Translations under genes and position numbers: made by a program
Notes under the pieces: model-generated
Database searches by the model: none
The model's input: only the letters and a program-made list of their open reading frames with translations
Told to the model about the DNA's origin: nothing
Part shown: positions 14,969 to 23,891 of the stretch, piece by piece
Layout: the number at the start of each line of letters is the position of its first letter
How positions within the stretch are numbered: the first letter of the stretch is position 1
NCBI RefSeq assembly: GCF_000613345.1
Contig: NZ_BAIS01000009.1
Span: 1 to 56,871, forward strand
Length of the DNA stretch: 56,871 nucleotides
Reading direction: 5' to 3'
From: Prevotella disiens JCM 6334 = ATCC 29426
Lineage (GTDB): Bacteria > Bacteroidota > Bacteroidia > Bacteroidales > Bacteroidaceae

Positions 14969-17461
14969 TTATCGTTTTATGGATTTATCATTCTTATTGC
15001 CATAGTGGCTATTTGAGTAATTTCCATAGTTCCCGTAAGAACCATATTTCCCATATTTTCCGTAACCATAGCGCCCATATTTTCCATATTTTCCGTAGCC
15101 ATAGTAGTAGCCATACTTCTTCTTCGACATATCAACACCATTGAGAACAATATTCATCTTAGGCAGTTTCTTTTCTTCTGCAAGTGTATTAATCATATCG
15201 AATGATGACTTTAATGTGTAATCGGCGCGGCATATATAAACTGTTGCATCAACAATTCTACCTAATTGGAGTGTGTCTGTAACCAATCCAACAGGGGCTG
15301 TATCAACAAGAATGTAGTCATATTCTGACCGCAAAAGCTCAAATACAGTGTTCAATGATTGGCGTGCAATCAATTCTGCTGGGTTTGGAGGAATAGGACC
15401 TGCCATTAACAAATCCAAATTGCTATTTATACCTGATGGAAGGATTTGCTCTCGCAAGTCTTCTACTGTTGGTTCATTCTTTAATAACAAGTTCGTTATA
15501 CCATGTTTGTGGTCATTTATCTTAAATTGCTCTGCCAAACGTGGACGACGAATATCCAATCCTACAAGGATAGCCTTTTTGCCTAAAAGTGCGAAACTTA
15601 CTGCAAGATTGGCAGCTGCAAAGGTTTTTCCCTCACCAGAGGTAGATGATGTAAAGAGAATAACCTTTTGTCCTTCCGTTAATACAAACTGAATATTGGT
15701 ACGCATTGCACGGAAAATCTCTTCCATTTGGTTGTTTTGATTTTCGTGAACAACGATATCTGCTTTACCTTTTGCTGCTTCATTTGCAACAGGAACGTCT
15801 GCAATGATAGGTAGTGTCGTAAGTCTTGCAACATCATCGTGCCCTTCAATCTTATAGCGAAGTAATTGAATGAGGAGCAAAATAAGTGCTGGTAAGGATA
15901 AACCTATAATCAAACCGATGAGATAAATGAGGTTTTGGTTAGGGCTAACCTGTCCTGCAAACTGAGGTTCATCTATCAATTTACCTTTATCTACGATAGC
16001 TGCCAATGAAATATTGTTTTCTTCACGCTTTTGAAGCAGCATCAAATACAAGCCAGAACGGACTTCTTGTTCTCTTCCAATCGATTGTAACATTCGTTCT
16101 TGGAGAGGAGCTTCTGTTACTTCATTGTTGTATTTTGTGAATTGACCAGCAATTGCATTGCGTTGAATTTCTAAGTTTTTGCGAGCTGTTTCAATCGCAC
16201 GTCGAATATTTACGTTTAGGTTTTTTATCTGGTCAGTTAGTGGTGCAACTACTGGAGAATTAATAGATGCACTGCGAAGGAGTCTGTTTCTCTCTAAAAC
16301 GAGTTCGTTATATTTGTTAATAAGGCTTGATGCGGTGGCATCAGACAAGCCAATGTTTGAAGGAATAACCTGAGTTAGGTCTCTTGCAGAAGTTTTTATT
16401 TCAGAAGCAATGCTGTTGAATAACTCTATTTGAGTTTCAATATCAGCCATTTTTTGTTCTGAAGCATTTTGATTAGAGAAACTATTTGAGGCATTTATTT
16501 GTTGCTCAATTACTCCATTTTGTTGCTTATAATTTTGAATTTTTCCTTCAGTTTCTCCTAATTCTTTACTGATTTTATCCAAACGAGTATTAATAAAGCG
16601 GTCAGTACGGAGTGCAATTGTATTTTTGTCTTCGTTCGCTTGACGGTTGTAAACAATGACGAGTTGTTTTAAATAGTCAATGCTGCGATCAGGAATCTCA
16701 TCTATAATGGTGAGTTGAGCAATGCTTGTTCCCTTTGCATATGAGTTGACTGTCAGTGAATTGACATACTTATCGCAAGCCATTTTAGGAGAGTATATGA
16801 CAACATTCAATTCTTCTCCCTTTCTCATTAATTTTCCTTCGTTTGAAGTAATGGTGATAGCTCCAGCACGAGTGAGAATAGTTTGTGGCAAAGATGAGAT
16901 GGTACGATTTATTGAATATGGTCCTTGCGAACTTCTTTCTCCCGTAGGAACAGAATAAGAACCTGATATTTTGTAAGTCATACTATCACGTTTGATATTC
17001 AAAGTGATTGGGCTATTGATTCGCTCTAAGTGTTCTTTGTCAATATCAACGTTTAGAGGTTGGTTGCCATAATAGGTAATTTCTTTTACTCTTCCTTTTG
17101 TAGAATAATTTACATAGAGTTTTAAATCTCGCACGGCATCTTGTGAAACGGAACGTGATTTGATAATTTCCATTTCATTATCTATACCTGCAGAGTTTGA
17201 CATAATGCCAAGGTTTGTGGCATTTGCGATGGATTGTCTTTTATTATTTTCTTGGTCTTTGATGAGCAGTTTTGCTATTGTTTGATACGTTGGTGTCGTG
17301 TAGCGCAAATAGATAGCAGCTAAGCCCATACAAATGATGGTTGATAAGATAAACCAATACCAATTAAGGATTATTGTACGAATAATTAGCTGAAAATTTA
17401 TAGATGATTTTTCAGCCTTTTCCTGTCCGTAATCCTTGTCTACATTCTTATTTTCTTCCAT
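14969..17461 (-). CDS. wzc: Wzc-type tyrosine autokinase / polysaccharide chain-length regulator
   Basis: Inner-membrane protein that controls polymerisation and export of capsule or exopolysaccharide. The 830 residues comprise a Wzz domain with a first TM (about 25-50), long periplasmic coiled coil (about 290-450), a second TM (about 505-527), then a BY-kinase domain: Walker A STSGEGKTFAAANL near 605, Walker A' ILVGLDIRRPRL and Walker B YDYILVDTAPVGLVTD. The C-terminal tail is extremely Tyr/Gly/Lys rich (15 Tyr in about 40 residues), the autophosphorylation cluster. It follows rmlA by 17 bases, so the two form an operon with promoter at 18521-18528. Confidence 0.93.
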   Translation of the reverse strand: MEENKNVDKDYGQEKAEKSSINFQLIIRTIILNWYWFILSTIICMGLAAIYLRYTTPTYQTIAKLLIKDQENNKRQSIANATNLGIMSNSAGIDNEMEIIKSRSVSQDAVRDLKLYVNYSTKGRVKEITYYGNQPLNVDIDKEHLERINSPITLNIKRDSMTYKISGSYSVPTGERSSQGPYSINRTISSLPQTILTRAGAITITSNEGKLMRKGEELNVVIYSPKMACDKYVNSLTVNSYAKGTSIAQLTIIDEIPDRSIDYLKQLVIVYNRQANEDKNTIALRTDRFINTRLDKISKELGETEGKIQNYKQQNGVIEQQINASNSFSNQNASEQKMADIETQIELFNSIASEIKTSARDLTQVIPSNIGLSDATASSLINKYNELVLERNRLLRSASINSPVVAPLTDQIKNLNVNIRRAIETARKNLEIQRNAIAGQFTKYNNEVTEAPLQERMLQSIGREQEVRSGLYLMLLQKREENNISLAAIVDKGKLIDEPQFAGQVSPNQNLIYLIGLIIGLSLPALILLLIQLLRYKIEGHDDVARLTTLPIIADVPVANEAAKGKADIVVHENQNNQMEEIFRAMRTNIQFVLTEGQKVILFTSSTSGEGKTFAAANLAVSFALLGKKAILVGLDIRRPRLAEQFKINDHKHGITNLLLKNEPTVEDLREQILPSGINSNLDLLMAGPIPPNPAELIARQSLNTVFELLRSEYDYILVDTAPVGLVTDTLQLGRIVDATVYICRADYTLKSSFDMINTLAEEKKLPKMNIVLNGVDMSKKKYGYYYGYGKYGKYGRYGYGKYGKYGSYGNYGNYSNSHYGNKNDKSIKR

Positions 17462-17478
17462 TATAAAATCGTGTAATC

Positions 17479-18363
17479 CTATTGATTCTTTTCGTTTGCA
17501 AGTCTTAAAAGGTATTGTCCGTATTCGTTTTTCTTCATTGACTCTGCATTCTCTTTTAATTGTTCTGTTGTTATCCAGCCTTTTTTGTAGGCTATTTCTT
17601 CAAGGCAAGCAATCTTTAAACCTTGTCTTTTTTCGATACATTCAATGAATGTACTTGCTTCGTATAAGCTATTGTGTGTACCCGTATCTAACCATGCGAA
17701 TCCGCGTTGCAATGTTTGTACCATCAATTCCTTTTGACTTAGATAAACTTGATTAACGGTTGTTATTTCAAGTTCGCCACGTTCAGAAGGTTTAATGTTC
17801 TTGGCTATTTCGACAACACTATTTGGATAGAAGTACAAACCTATGACTGCGTAATTACTTTTTGGACTCTTTGGTTTTTCTTCGATGCTTAAACAATTAC
17901 CCGATTTGTCAAATTCTGCTACTCCATAGCGTTCTGGGTCATTCACAAAATAGCCGAAGACGGTAGCTTTTCCTTGTTCTTCAGCTGTTTTAACGCTTTC
18001 GTTAAGCAATCCAGTGAAGCCTGCTCCGTAAAAGATATTATCGCCGAGTACTAAACAAACGGAATCGTTTCCAATGAATTTTTCGCCTATAATAAATGCT
18101 TGTGCAAGTCCATCTGGAGAAGGTTGTTCTGCATATTCAAACTTAACACCGAGTTCATGTCCGTCTCCAAGAAGACGTTTGAAACCTGGCAAGTCGTATG
18201 GAGTAGATATAATCAAGATTTCCTTAATTCCTGCAAGCATAAGAACGGAAATAGGATAATAAATCATTGGTTTATCATATATCGGTATCAGTTGTTTACT
18301 TATACCCTTTGTTATCGGATAGAGGCGTGTGCCTGAGCCTCCTGCAAGAACAATACCTTTCAT
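17479..18363 (-). CDS. rmlA: glucose-1-phosphate thymidylyltransferase RmlA
   Basis: Cytoplasmic enzyme making dTDP-glucose from dTTP and glucose-1-phosphate, the first step to dTDP-L-rhamnose and other dTDP-sugars. The 294 residues start with the nucleotide-binding [20 protein letters not shown], followed by [17 protein letters not shown] and LGDNIFYG. Full length. rmlB/C/D are not in this window. It is first in an operon with wzc (17-base gap), which links the sugar nucleotide supply to polysaccharide assembly. Confidence 0.95.
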   Translation of the reverse strand: MKGIVLAGGSGTRLYPITKGISKQLIPIYDKPMIYYPISVLMLAGIKEILIISTPYDLPGFKRLLGDGHELGVKFEYAEQPSPDGLAQAFIIGEKFIGNDSVCLVLGDNIFYGAGFTGLLNESVKTAEEQGKATVFGYFVNDPERYGVAEFDKSGNCLSIEEKPKSPKSNYAVIGLYFYPNSVVEIAKNIKPSERGELEITTVNQVYLSQKELMVQTLQRGFAWLDTGTHNSLYEASTFIECIEKRQGLKIACLEEIAYKKGWITTEQLKENAESMKKNEYGQYLLRLANEKNQ

Positions 18364-18520
18364 TTTTCTTTGATTTTGGTTCTATTGTGATAAGATTTTC
18401 CCAGTAAGAATGAGTATTTACGCAAGAAAATAGACTTATTGTAGATATGAAATCTTAATAGTAAGCTTACTTTTATGGTCTATTTCTCATTCCATTCCGA
18501 GTTATTTTGTTTTATGTTCG

Positions 18521-18528
18521 CAAAGGTA
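18521..18528 (-). promoter_or_regulatory. promoter -7 box for rmlA-wzc
   Basis: CAAAGGTA reads TACCTTTG on the minus strand, matching TAnnTTTG. It leaves a leader of about 150 bases before rmlA, longer than elsewhere in the window, so there is room for leader-level control. Confidence 0.6.
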
Positions 18529-18714
18529 ATCAATTAAATTGGAATTTAACGCATATTGTATAAAAAATATTTTTATTATTACAAAACTTATCGTATGGGT
18601 CGAAAAAGTTTGCTAAAATTCAACTTGTCTACCGAAAAAGTTTCGATAAGTTTTGGTTTTATCTGACGAAATGTAATGTTTCACGGTCAATCAAAATAGA
18701 ACTAAAATCCATAT

Positions 18715-18786
18715 CTATTGTTTCAAAAAGCAAAACAATAGGTTTTGAACTTCAAAATAGGCTCTTTTTTATTGCAAAACAATAGG
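18715..18786. repeat. dispersed intergenic palindrome, copy 3
   Basis: CTATTGTTT (18715-18723) pairs with AAACAATAG (18733-18741); TTCAAAATAGGCTCTTTT follows at 18751-18768 and GCAAAACAATAGG closes the element. It has the same module order as copy 1 and lies between divergent genes. Confidence 0.75.
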
Positions 18787-18933
18787 TATCGTTTTTTCAT
18801 AGCATTTCATATAACTTAAAAATAATGTTTCACGGTGTTGGATTTAAGTCGTTTTTATTTATTTTTCACCCCCTCACACACAGCGATGAGCAAAAAATAT
18901 CAACATCTTTCACTTTATGTTATTTTATTTTCT

Positions 18934-18941
18934 TAACTTTG
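18934..18941 (+). promoter_or_regulatory. promoter -7 box for 18993 gene
   Basis: TAACTTTG followed by CA matches the TAnnTTTG(C) consensus, 52 bases before the ATG. Confidence 0.65.
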
Positions 18942-18992
18942 CACTTCAAAAGATGTTCGTTCTTTTTGTTAACAAATTTATAACGATTAATA

Positions 18993-19628
18993 ATGGGAAT
19001 ATTTTCAAAAATATTTAAAGGAAATACCGAAGGACAAGAAAAGGTCGGCGGAATGAATGACTATATGACTTTAGTTCGTGTTTACTTCCAAGCGGCTTTG
19101 GCAGAAAAGTTAGGTATAACGAGTTTAGCAATGTTACCCGACTTGCGCACTTATAAACAAACTTTCCATGTGCCTACTGTTAATAACAAATTAGGAGTAG
19201 GAGAGAAAAGTAGTGTCCGCAAAACAATGAGAAGTTTATATGGTACTGATGATAATTTCTTCAAAGAAATAGATGCAAGTATTAAGAAAAATTGTAAGAA
19301 AATACAAGATGCTCAGAGCTATCTTTTCCAATTTCAGGCTTACACGCAAGACCTTATGATGCTCATCGGAAACCTTATGAAGTATAAATTACGTTTGCCA
19401 GGTTTTTTCAAAAAGATGATTTACACTTTGACAGAAAAGACCATCAACGATATTTATGATAAAAATGACTTCACAGACCCGGGCATAATCAAGACCGTTA
19501 TGTCGGTAAGAAAACTCTCACAACGTTTGGGATTCTCTCGTAAATGGGCAACAGATTTCGTTTATCAAGTCGTGCTTTTAGCCAAAAAAGAGCCGAAACA
19601 ACAGGACGAAGAAGCATCAAAAAAATAG
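18993..19628 (+). CDS. conserved hypothetical protein
   Basis: A 211-residue soluble, basic protein that I cannot assign. It begins MGIFSKIFKG, a motif often seen in short membrane-peripheral proteins, and is mostly helical by composition, with a Lys/Glu-rich C-terminal tail (KKEPKQQDEEASKK). No enzymatic motif is apparent. It precedes the coiled-coil/zapA/rny genes but these have their own promoter at 19692-19699, so co-function is not shown. Confidence 0.7.
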   Translation: MGIFSKIFKGNTEGQEKVGGMNDYMTLVRVYFQAALAEKLGITSLAMLPDLRTYKQTFHVPTVNNKLGVGEKSSVRKTMRSLYGTDDNFFKEIDASIKKNCKKIQDAQSYLFQFQAYTQDLMMLIGNLMKYKLRLPGFFKKMIYTLTEKTINDIYDKNDFTDPGIIKTVMSVRKLSQRLGFSRKWATDFVYQVVLLAKKEPKQQDEEASKK

Positions 19629-19691
19629 CAAAACTCAACATTACGGAAAGAAATAATCGGTAGAAAATTTTGTTAAATTAAAACTTTAATG

Positions 19692-19699
19692 TAAATTTG
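19692..19699 (+). promoter_or_regulatory. promoter -7 box for coiled-coil/zapA/rny genes
   Basis: TAAATTTG fits TAnnTTTG; TTTTG at 19668-19672 may be the -33 element. The ATG at 19720 is 20 bases on, giving a short leader. Confidence 0.55.
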
Positions 19700-19719
19700 T
19701 AGCCAAAATGATTATATAA

Positions 19720-20013
19720 ATGGATGCGAATGAGAAGACACTAAACACGTTTGCGACTCGTGTACGCCAAATGATTCTTCAATACGAAGAACTAAAAGGC
19801 GAAAACAGCGAGTTGTATGATTTGGTGGATCAGCGTGAAAAGGAAATAGAAACCTTGAAAGCACAGTTGAGACAGGCGCAAAGTGATTATAACTCATTGA
19901 AAATGGCTAAGATGATAACGATTTCTGATGGCGATATGGAAAGCGCACAAAAGAGAATATCGAAACTTATCCGTGACGTAAACAAGTGTATCACACTTAT
20001 TAGTGGTAAATAA
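19720..20013 (+). CDS. small coiled-coil protein upstream of zapA
   Basis: A 97-residue protein with a heptad-rich, charged helix over about residues 15-60 (YEELKGENSELYDLVDQREK and onward). No catalytic motif. It ends 11 bases before zapA and the pair probably forms an operon. By position and form it may be a ZapB-like division partner; that is inference, since sequence identity to ZapB cannot be judged for such low-complexity coiled coils. Confidence 0.75.
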   Translation: MDANEKTLNTFATRVRQMILQYEELKGENSELYDLVDQREKEIETLKAQLRQAQSDYNSLKMAKMITISDGDMESAQKRISKLIRDVNKCITLISGK

Positions 20014-20024
20014 CTTGAATATCA

Positions 20025-20318
20025 ATGGCTGACGTAAAATTGCAAATAAAGCTGCATGTATATGATACAGAACTCTCCGTAAACGTTCCACGCAACGACG
20101 AAGAGTATTATCGTTCTGCGGCAAAACTCATTACAGATACTGTAAACAAGTATGCTCAAATCTTTAAAACAAAAAAAAGCGATAAAGACATTCTGTATAT
20201 GGCAATGTTGGAAATAGCTTTAAAATATAAAAAAGATGGAGTGCGCAATGATACTGCACCATACATAGATATTCTTGGAAAATTAACCGCTGAAATAGAA
20301 GATACATTAAAGAAGTAA
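20025..20318 (+). CDS. zapA: cell division protein ZapA
   Basis: A 97-residue cytoplasmic protein that bundles FtsZ filaments at the division ring. It has the ZapA pattern: an N-terminal beta-sheet segment (KLQIKLHVYDTELSVNVPRN), the EEYYRSAAKLITDTVNKYAQ helix, and the long C-terminal coiled-coil helix used for tetramerisation (DILYMAMLEIALKYKK). Length is typical. Flanked by the coiled-coil gene (11-base gap) and rny (27-base gap). Confidence 0.88.
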   Translation: MADVKLQIKLHVYDTELSVNVPRNDEEYYRSAAKLITDTVNKYAQIFKTKKSDKDILYMAMLEIALKYKKDGVRNDTAPYIDILGKLTAEIEDTLKK

Positions 20319-20345
20319 CCAAGAATAATAAACATACAATTTTAA

Positions 20346-21884
20346 ATGACGATTACATCAATTATAATAGCTTTTGCATGCCTAATAGTTGGCTTTGCAG
20401 CAGGCTATGCAGTTTTCCGTTACCTTATTACAGGAATATATAAGGACACTATCACAAAAGCAGAGAAAGAAGCAGAAGTTTTAAAAGAGAAAAAGCTATT
20501 AGAAGTAAAGGAAAAGTTCCTCAATAAGAAAAGTGAACTTGAAAAAGAAGTACAGCAACGCAACCAAAAAATTCAGCAAAACGAGAATCGTTTGAAGCAA
20601 AAAGAAACCACTCTTGTACAGCGTCAAGACGATTTAAATCGTCGTAAACAAGAAGTTGAACAACAATTGCAGCGTGTAGAGAACGATAAAAAACTCTTAG
20701 CACTCAAGGAACAAGAGTTGGAAAAACAAAAAGGTTTGGAGCGAGCTAAGTTGGAAGAACTCTCAGGATTAAGTGCTGAAGAAGCAAAAGCACGCCTTGT
20801 TGAGAGCTTAAAGGACCAAGCAAAACTTGATGCAGCTTCTTATATCAATGAAATTGTTGATGAAGCAAAATTAAATGCTAATCAACAAGCAAAAAAGATA
20901 GTGATACAAACTATCCAACGTGTTGCTACTGAAACAGCTATTGAGAACTCTGTCAGTGTTTTCCACATTGATAGCGATGAAGTTAAGGGACGTATTATTG
21001 GTCGTGAAGGTCGCAATATCCGTGCATTGGAAGCAGCAACAGGCGTAGAAATCGTTGTTGATGATACACCTGAAGCTATCGTTATTTCTGCGTTCGACCC
21101 TGTTCGTCGTGAAATTTGTCGCTTGGCACTCCATCAATTGGTATCCGATGGTCGTATTCACCCAGCTCGTATTGAAGAGGTTGTTGCCAAAGTGAAAAAG
21201 CAATTGGAGAACGAAATCATCGAAACGGGCAAGCGTACAGCTATCGATTTGGGTATTCATGGTTTGCACCCAGAGTTAATTCGTATTGTAGGTAAGATGA
21301 AATACCGTTCATCATACGGACAAAACTTGTTGCAGCACGCTCGCGAAACAGCCAATCTTTGTGGAATTATGGCAAGCGAACTTGGCTTGAACCCTAAAAA
21401 AGCTAAACGTGCTGGTTTGTTACACGATATTGGTAAGGTGCCAGACGAGGAAACAGAACTTCCACATGCTTTATATGGTGGTCGTATAGCTGAGAAATTT
21501 AAGGAAAAACCAGAGGTTTGTAACGCTATTGCATCACACCATGATGAAGTAGAAATGACTAGTCTTATTGCACCAATCGTACAAGTTTGTGACGCAATTT
21601 CAGGCGCTCGCCCTGGTGCTCGCCGTGAAATTGTTGAGGCTTATATCAAACGCTTGAACGATTTGGAAGCAATCGCAATGAGTTATCCTGGAGTTACCAA
21701 GACTTACGCTATTCAAGCAGGTCGCGAACTTCGTGTCATTGTCGGTGCAGACAAGATGGACGATGCAGAAAGCGAAAAGTTAAGCAGCGAAATAGCTGAG
21801 AAAATTCAAAACGAAATGACTTATCCTGGGCAAGTTAAAATTACAGTTATTCGCGAAACACGTAGCGTTTCCTACGCTAAATAA
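20346..21884 (+). CDS. rny: ribonuclease Y
   Basis: Membrane-anchored endoribonuclease that starts mRNA decay. The 512 residues show one N-terminal TM helix (about 3-24), a long charged coiled coil (about 30-175), a KH RNA-binding domain ([20 protein letters not shown], about 216-236) and an HD phosphohydrolase domain with [12 protein letters not shown] near 359, and ASHHDEVE near 395. Full length and typical. It closes the zapA operon and is followed by an intrinsic terminator. Confidence 0.95.
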   Translation: MTITSIIIAFACLIVGFAAGYAVFRYLITGIYKDTITKAEKEAEVLKEKKLLEVKEKFLNKKSELEKEVQQRNQKIQQNENRLKQKETTLVQRQDDLNRRKQEVEQQLQRVENDKKLLALKEQELEKQKGLERAKLEELSGLSAEEAKARLVESLKDQAKLDAASYINEIVDEAKLNANQQAKKIVIQTIQRVATETAIENSVSVFHIDSDEVKGRIIGREGRNIRALEAATGVEIVVDDTPEAIVISAFDPVRREICRLALHQLVSDGRIHPARIEEVVAKVKKQLENEIIETGKRTAIDLGIHGLHPELIRIVGKMKYRSSYGQNLLQHARETANLCGIMASELGLNPKKAKRAGLLHDIGKVPDEETELPHALYGGRIAEKFKEKPEVCNAIASHHDEVEMTSLIAPIVQVCDAISGARPGARREIVEAYIKRLNDLEAIAMSYPGVTKTYAIQAGRELRVIVGADKMDDAESEKLSSEIAEKIQNEMTYPGQVKITVIRETRSVSYAK

Positions 21885-21905
21885 TAAAGATTTTCGAAGG
21901 TTTAT

Positions 21906-21939
21906 AGGGTAGTTGCTCTGGTGGGTGCTACCCTTTTTT
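21906..21939 (+). terminator. terminator of rny
   Basis: AGGGTAG (21906-21912) pairs with CTACCCT (21928-21934), followed by a run of six T. It lies 21 bases past the rny stop. Confidence 0.8.
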
Positions 21940-22069
21940 GTTTTAAACATAATGTTTTGATGTTATTTTCGCAATATCTTTTGCAATGAAACATAAACAA
22001 AAATATTACTTTTTCATTGTTTATAGCGATTTTTTATATTTAAGATAGTAATTTTCAACTATTTATTCG

Positions 22070-22077
22070 TATTTTTG
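22070..22077 (+). promoter_or_regulatory. promoter -7 box for hemerythrin-LuxR regulator
   Basis: TATTTTTG followed by CAA matches the Bacteroidetes -7 consensus. It would give a leader of about 175 bases; a second box (TATCTTTG, 22120-22127) would give about 125. Confidence 0.55.
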
Positions 22078-22259
22078 CAAACTATAAAATAAAAGAGTAT
22101 TATACAAAAAGATGCTTTATATCTTTGTTTTACAAAGTTTTTTGCTCATAAATTGTATTCAAATCTAATAAAAAAAGGTATACAATACCTACTTTTAGTG
22201 ATTGTACAATTGTGAAAAAATGCTTTATTTTGTAAGAACATTCATAAAATGCGAACTAA

Positions 22260-23216
22260 ATGAAAAATCATAAAATGTACGAAGCTGATGACAAGATGAT
22301 TAATCTTATCAGCGATAATTACAACCTATTACAAGCTTTTGGAAGTTTTGGAATTAATTTGGGCTTTGGCGACAAGACCGTACGTGAGGTATGTGAAAGT
22401 CAAGATGTTGATACTTACACTTTTTTGACCGTCGTAAATTTTACAATGAATGGATATAAAGAGTTTGACAATGCTGACCGACTCTCTATTTCAACCTTAG
22501 TTCAATATTTAAAGGCAAGCCATACTTATTATTTAGATTTCCAGTTACCTTTCATTCGTAAGAAACTTGTTGATGCATTGGACGAAAGCGACAATCTTGC
22601 AAGGCTTATTTTGAAACTCTATGATGAATATGCTCACGATATTCGCAATCACATGAAATACGAGGAAAAGAATGTTTTCCCATACGTTGATACCCTTCTT
22701 TCAGGTCAAAATAATGACAATTACGATATAGAAACGTTCTCAAAACATCATAAACAAACCGATGTTAAGTTGAGAGAATTGAAGAATATTATCATAAAAT
22801 ACCTCCCTTCTGACGCTCACCACAATAGTCAATTAACGGCAGCCCTTTATGATATTTATAATTGTGAAGATTGGTTAGACCAACATGCCAATGTTGAGGA
22901 CGAAATCTTTATTCCTGCTATTCGTCATTTAGAGGCAAAAACCAAACAAAATGATGTAACGGTGAAGATTTCTAGTATGCTAAATCGAAAGAGTGATACA
23001 GGTGATACGCTTAGTGACCGTGAAAAAGATGTTATTATCAGTGTGGTTCAAGGCATGACCAATAAGGAAATAGCCAATCATCTTTGTATTTCTACCAATA
23101 CAGTTATTACCCACCGTCGTAACATAGCACGCAAATTGCAAATTCATTCACCAGCAGGCTTAACGATATACGCTATCGTCAATAACTTAGTGGATATTAG
23201 TACGGTAATTTTATAA
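22260..23216 (+). CDS. hemerythrin/RIC-like di-iron domain fused to LuxR DNA-binding domain
   Basis: A 318-residue predicted transcription regulator. Residues about 1-225 resemble the iron-sulfur repair proteins RIC/YtfE/ScdA: an N-terminal DUF542-like segment (GINLGFGDKTVREVCE, without the usual Cys pair) and a hemerythrin fold with likely di-iron ligands H88, H131, E135, H163 or H164, H209 and E213; the HxxxE spacings match E. coli YtfE. Residues about 250-318 are a LuxR helix-turn-helix (LSDREKDVIISVVQGMTNKE...ITHRRNIARKL). The architecture suggests a regulator that senses nitric oxide, oxygen or iron status through the di-iron site. A paralogous LuxR protein follows 56 bases later. Domain reading is solid; the signal is inferred. 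Confidence 0.85.
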   Translation: MKNHKMYEADDKMINLISDNYNLLQAFGSFGINLGFGDKTVREVCESQDVDTYTFLTVVNFTMNGYKEFDNADRLSISTLVQYLKASHTYYLDFQLPFIRKKLVDALDESDNLARLILKLYDEYAHDIRNHMKYEEKNVFPYVDTLLSGQNNDNYDIETFSKHHKQTDVKLRELKNIIIKYLPSDAHHNSQLTAALYDIYNCEDWLDQHANVEDEIFIPAIRHLEAKTKQNDVTVKISSMLNRKSDTGDTLSDREKDVIISVVQGMTNKEIANHLCISTNTVITHRRNIARKLQIHSPAGLTIYAIVNNLVDISTVIL

Positions 23217-23272
23217 GCTGCTTTTCTTGTAAAGCAGACCATCTTTTCAAACATTAAATAGAAAACATTTTT

Positions 23273-23884
23273 ATGGATTTTCCCAAAATGATGAACGGAC
23301 GACCTCGTATTGCGGTAGTAGACCCCAATACTTTAGCTGTTCTTGGTTTAAAAAATATACTTCAAAACATTATGCCTATCATCGATGTTGATACTTTTTC
23401 AACTTTCGATGAGTTCACTGATGCCAATCCAGACTCGTTCTTTCATTATTTTGCAGCGCAAACCATTGTTTTAGAAAACCTTTCTTTTTTCACTGCATGC
23501 CGCCAAAAAGCGATAGTTTTATCGGTATCTAACGACCCCAATGCGCAACTTTCAGGATTCCATACTATTTGTATTAATGGTAGCGAGGAAGAACTGGTGC
23601 GAAGTTTGCTTATGATTGAGCAACACGGACATGCTGGTGGAAAGAATTTACCAGAGATGCCCCAAGTTTTAAAGAACAAAATCTTGAGCAATAGAGAGAT
23701 AGAAGTACTCTCATTGGTGGTTCAAGGTTACATTAATAAGGAGATTGCCTCTAAACTTTGCATTAGTTTAACAACGGTAATCACGCATCGCAAGAATATT
23801 ATGGACAAACTTGGCATGAAGAGTGTGTCTGCTTTAACCATTTATGCAGTGATGCATGGGTATGTAGACATCAACAAAATTTAG
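23273..23884 (+). CDS. LuxR-type regulator with pseudo-receiver domain
   Basis: A 203-residue regulator. The N-terminal 125 residues look like a response-regulator receiver (RIAVVDPNTLAVLGLKNIL, VLSVSNDP) but the usual phosphoacceptor Asp region reads TIVLENLSFF, so it appears degenerate. The C-terminal LuxR domain (LSNREIEVLSLVVQGYINKE...THRKNIMDKL) is more than half identical to that of the upstream hemerythrin regulator, including the shared ending V-D-I. The two genes probably arose by sharing an output domain and may control overlapping targets. Ends seven bases from the convergent cls gene. Confidence 0.85.
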   Translation: MDFPKMMNGRPRIAVVDPNTLAVLGLKNILQNIMPIIDVDTFSTFDEFTDANPDSFFHYFAAQTIVLENLSFFTACRQKAIVLSVSNDPNAQLSGFHTICINGSEEELVRSLLMIEQHGHAGGKNLPEMPQVLKNKILSNREIEVLSLVVQGYINKEIASKLCISLTTVITHRKNIMDKLGMKSVSALTIYAVMHGYVDINKI

Positions 23885-23891
23885 CCAAACA

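Larger units (their letters stand above)
18364..18992. other. gene-free divergent intergenic region
   Basis: About 630 bases between divergent rmlA and an unknown gene. It holds the rmlA promoter (18521-18528), a short repeat of CGAAAAAGTTT (18600-18650), palindrome copy 3 (18715-18786) and the rightward promoter (18934-18941). No coding remnant recognised. Confidence 0.6.
21885..22259. other. intergenic region with terminator and promoters
   Basis: After the rny terminator (21906-21939) the stretch is strongly AT-rich. Two candidate rightward -7 boxes, TATTTTTG (22070-22077) and TATCTTTG (22120-22127), precede the regulator gene. A small inverted repeat GGTATacAATACC lies near 22180. No gene is seen. 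Confidence 0.55.
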
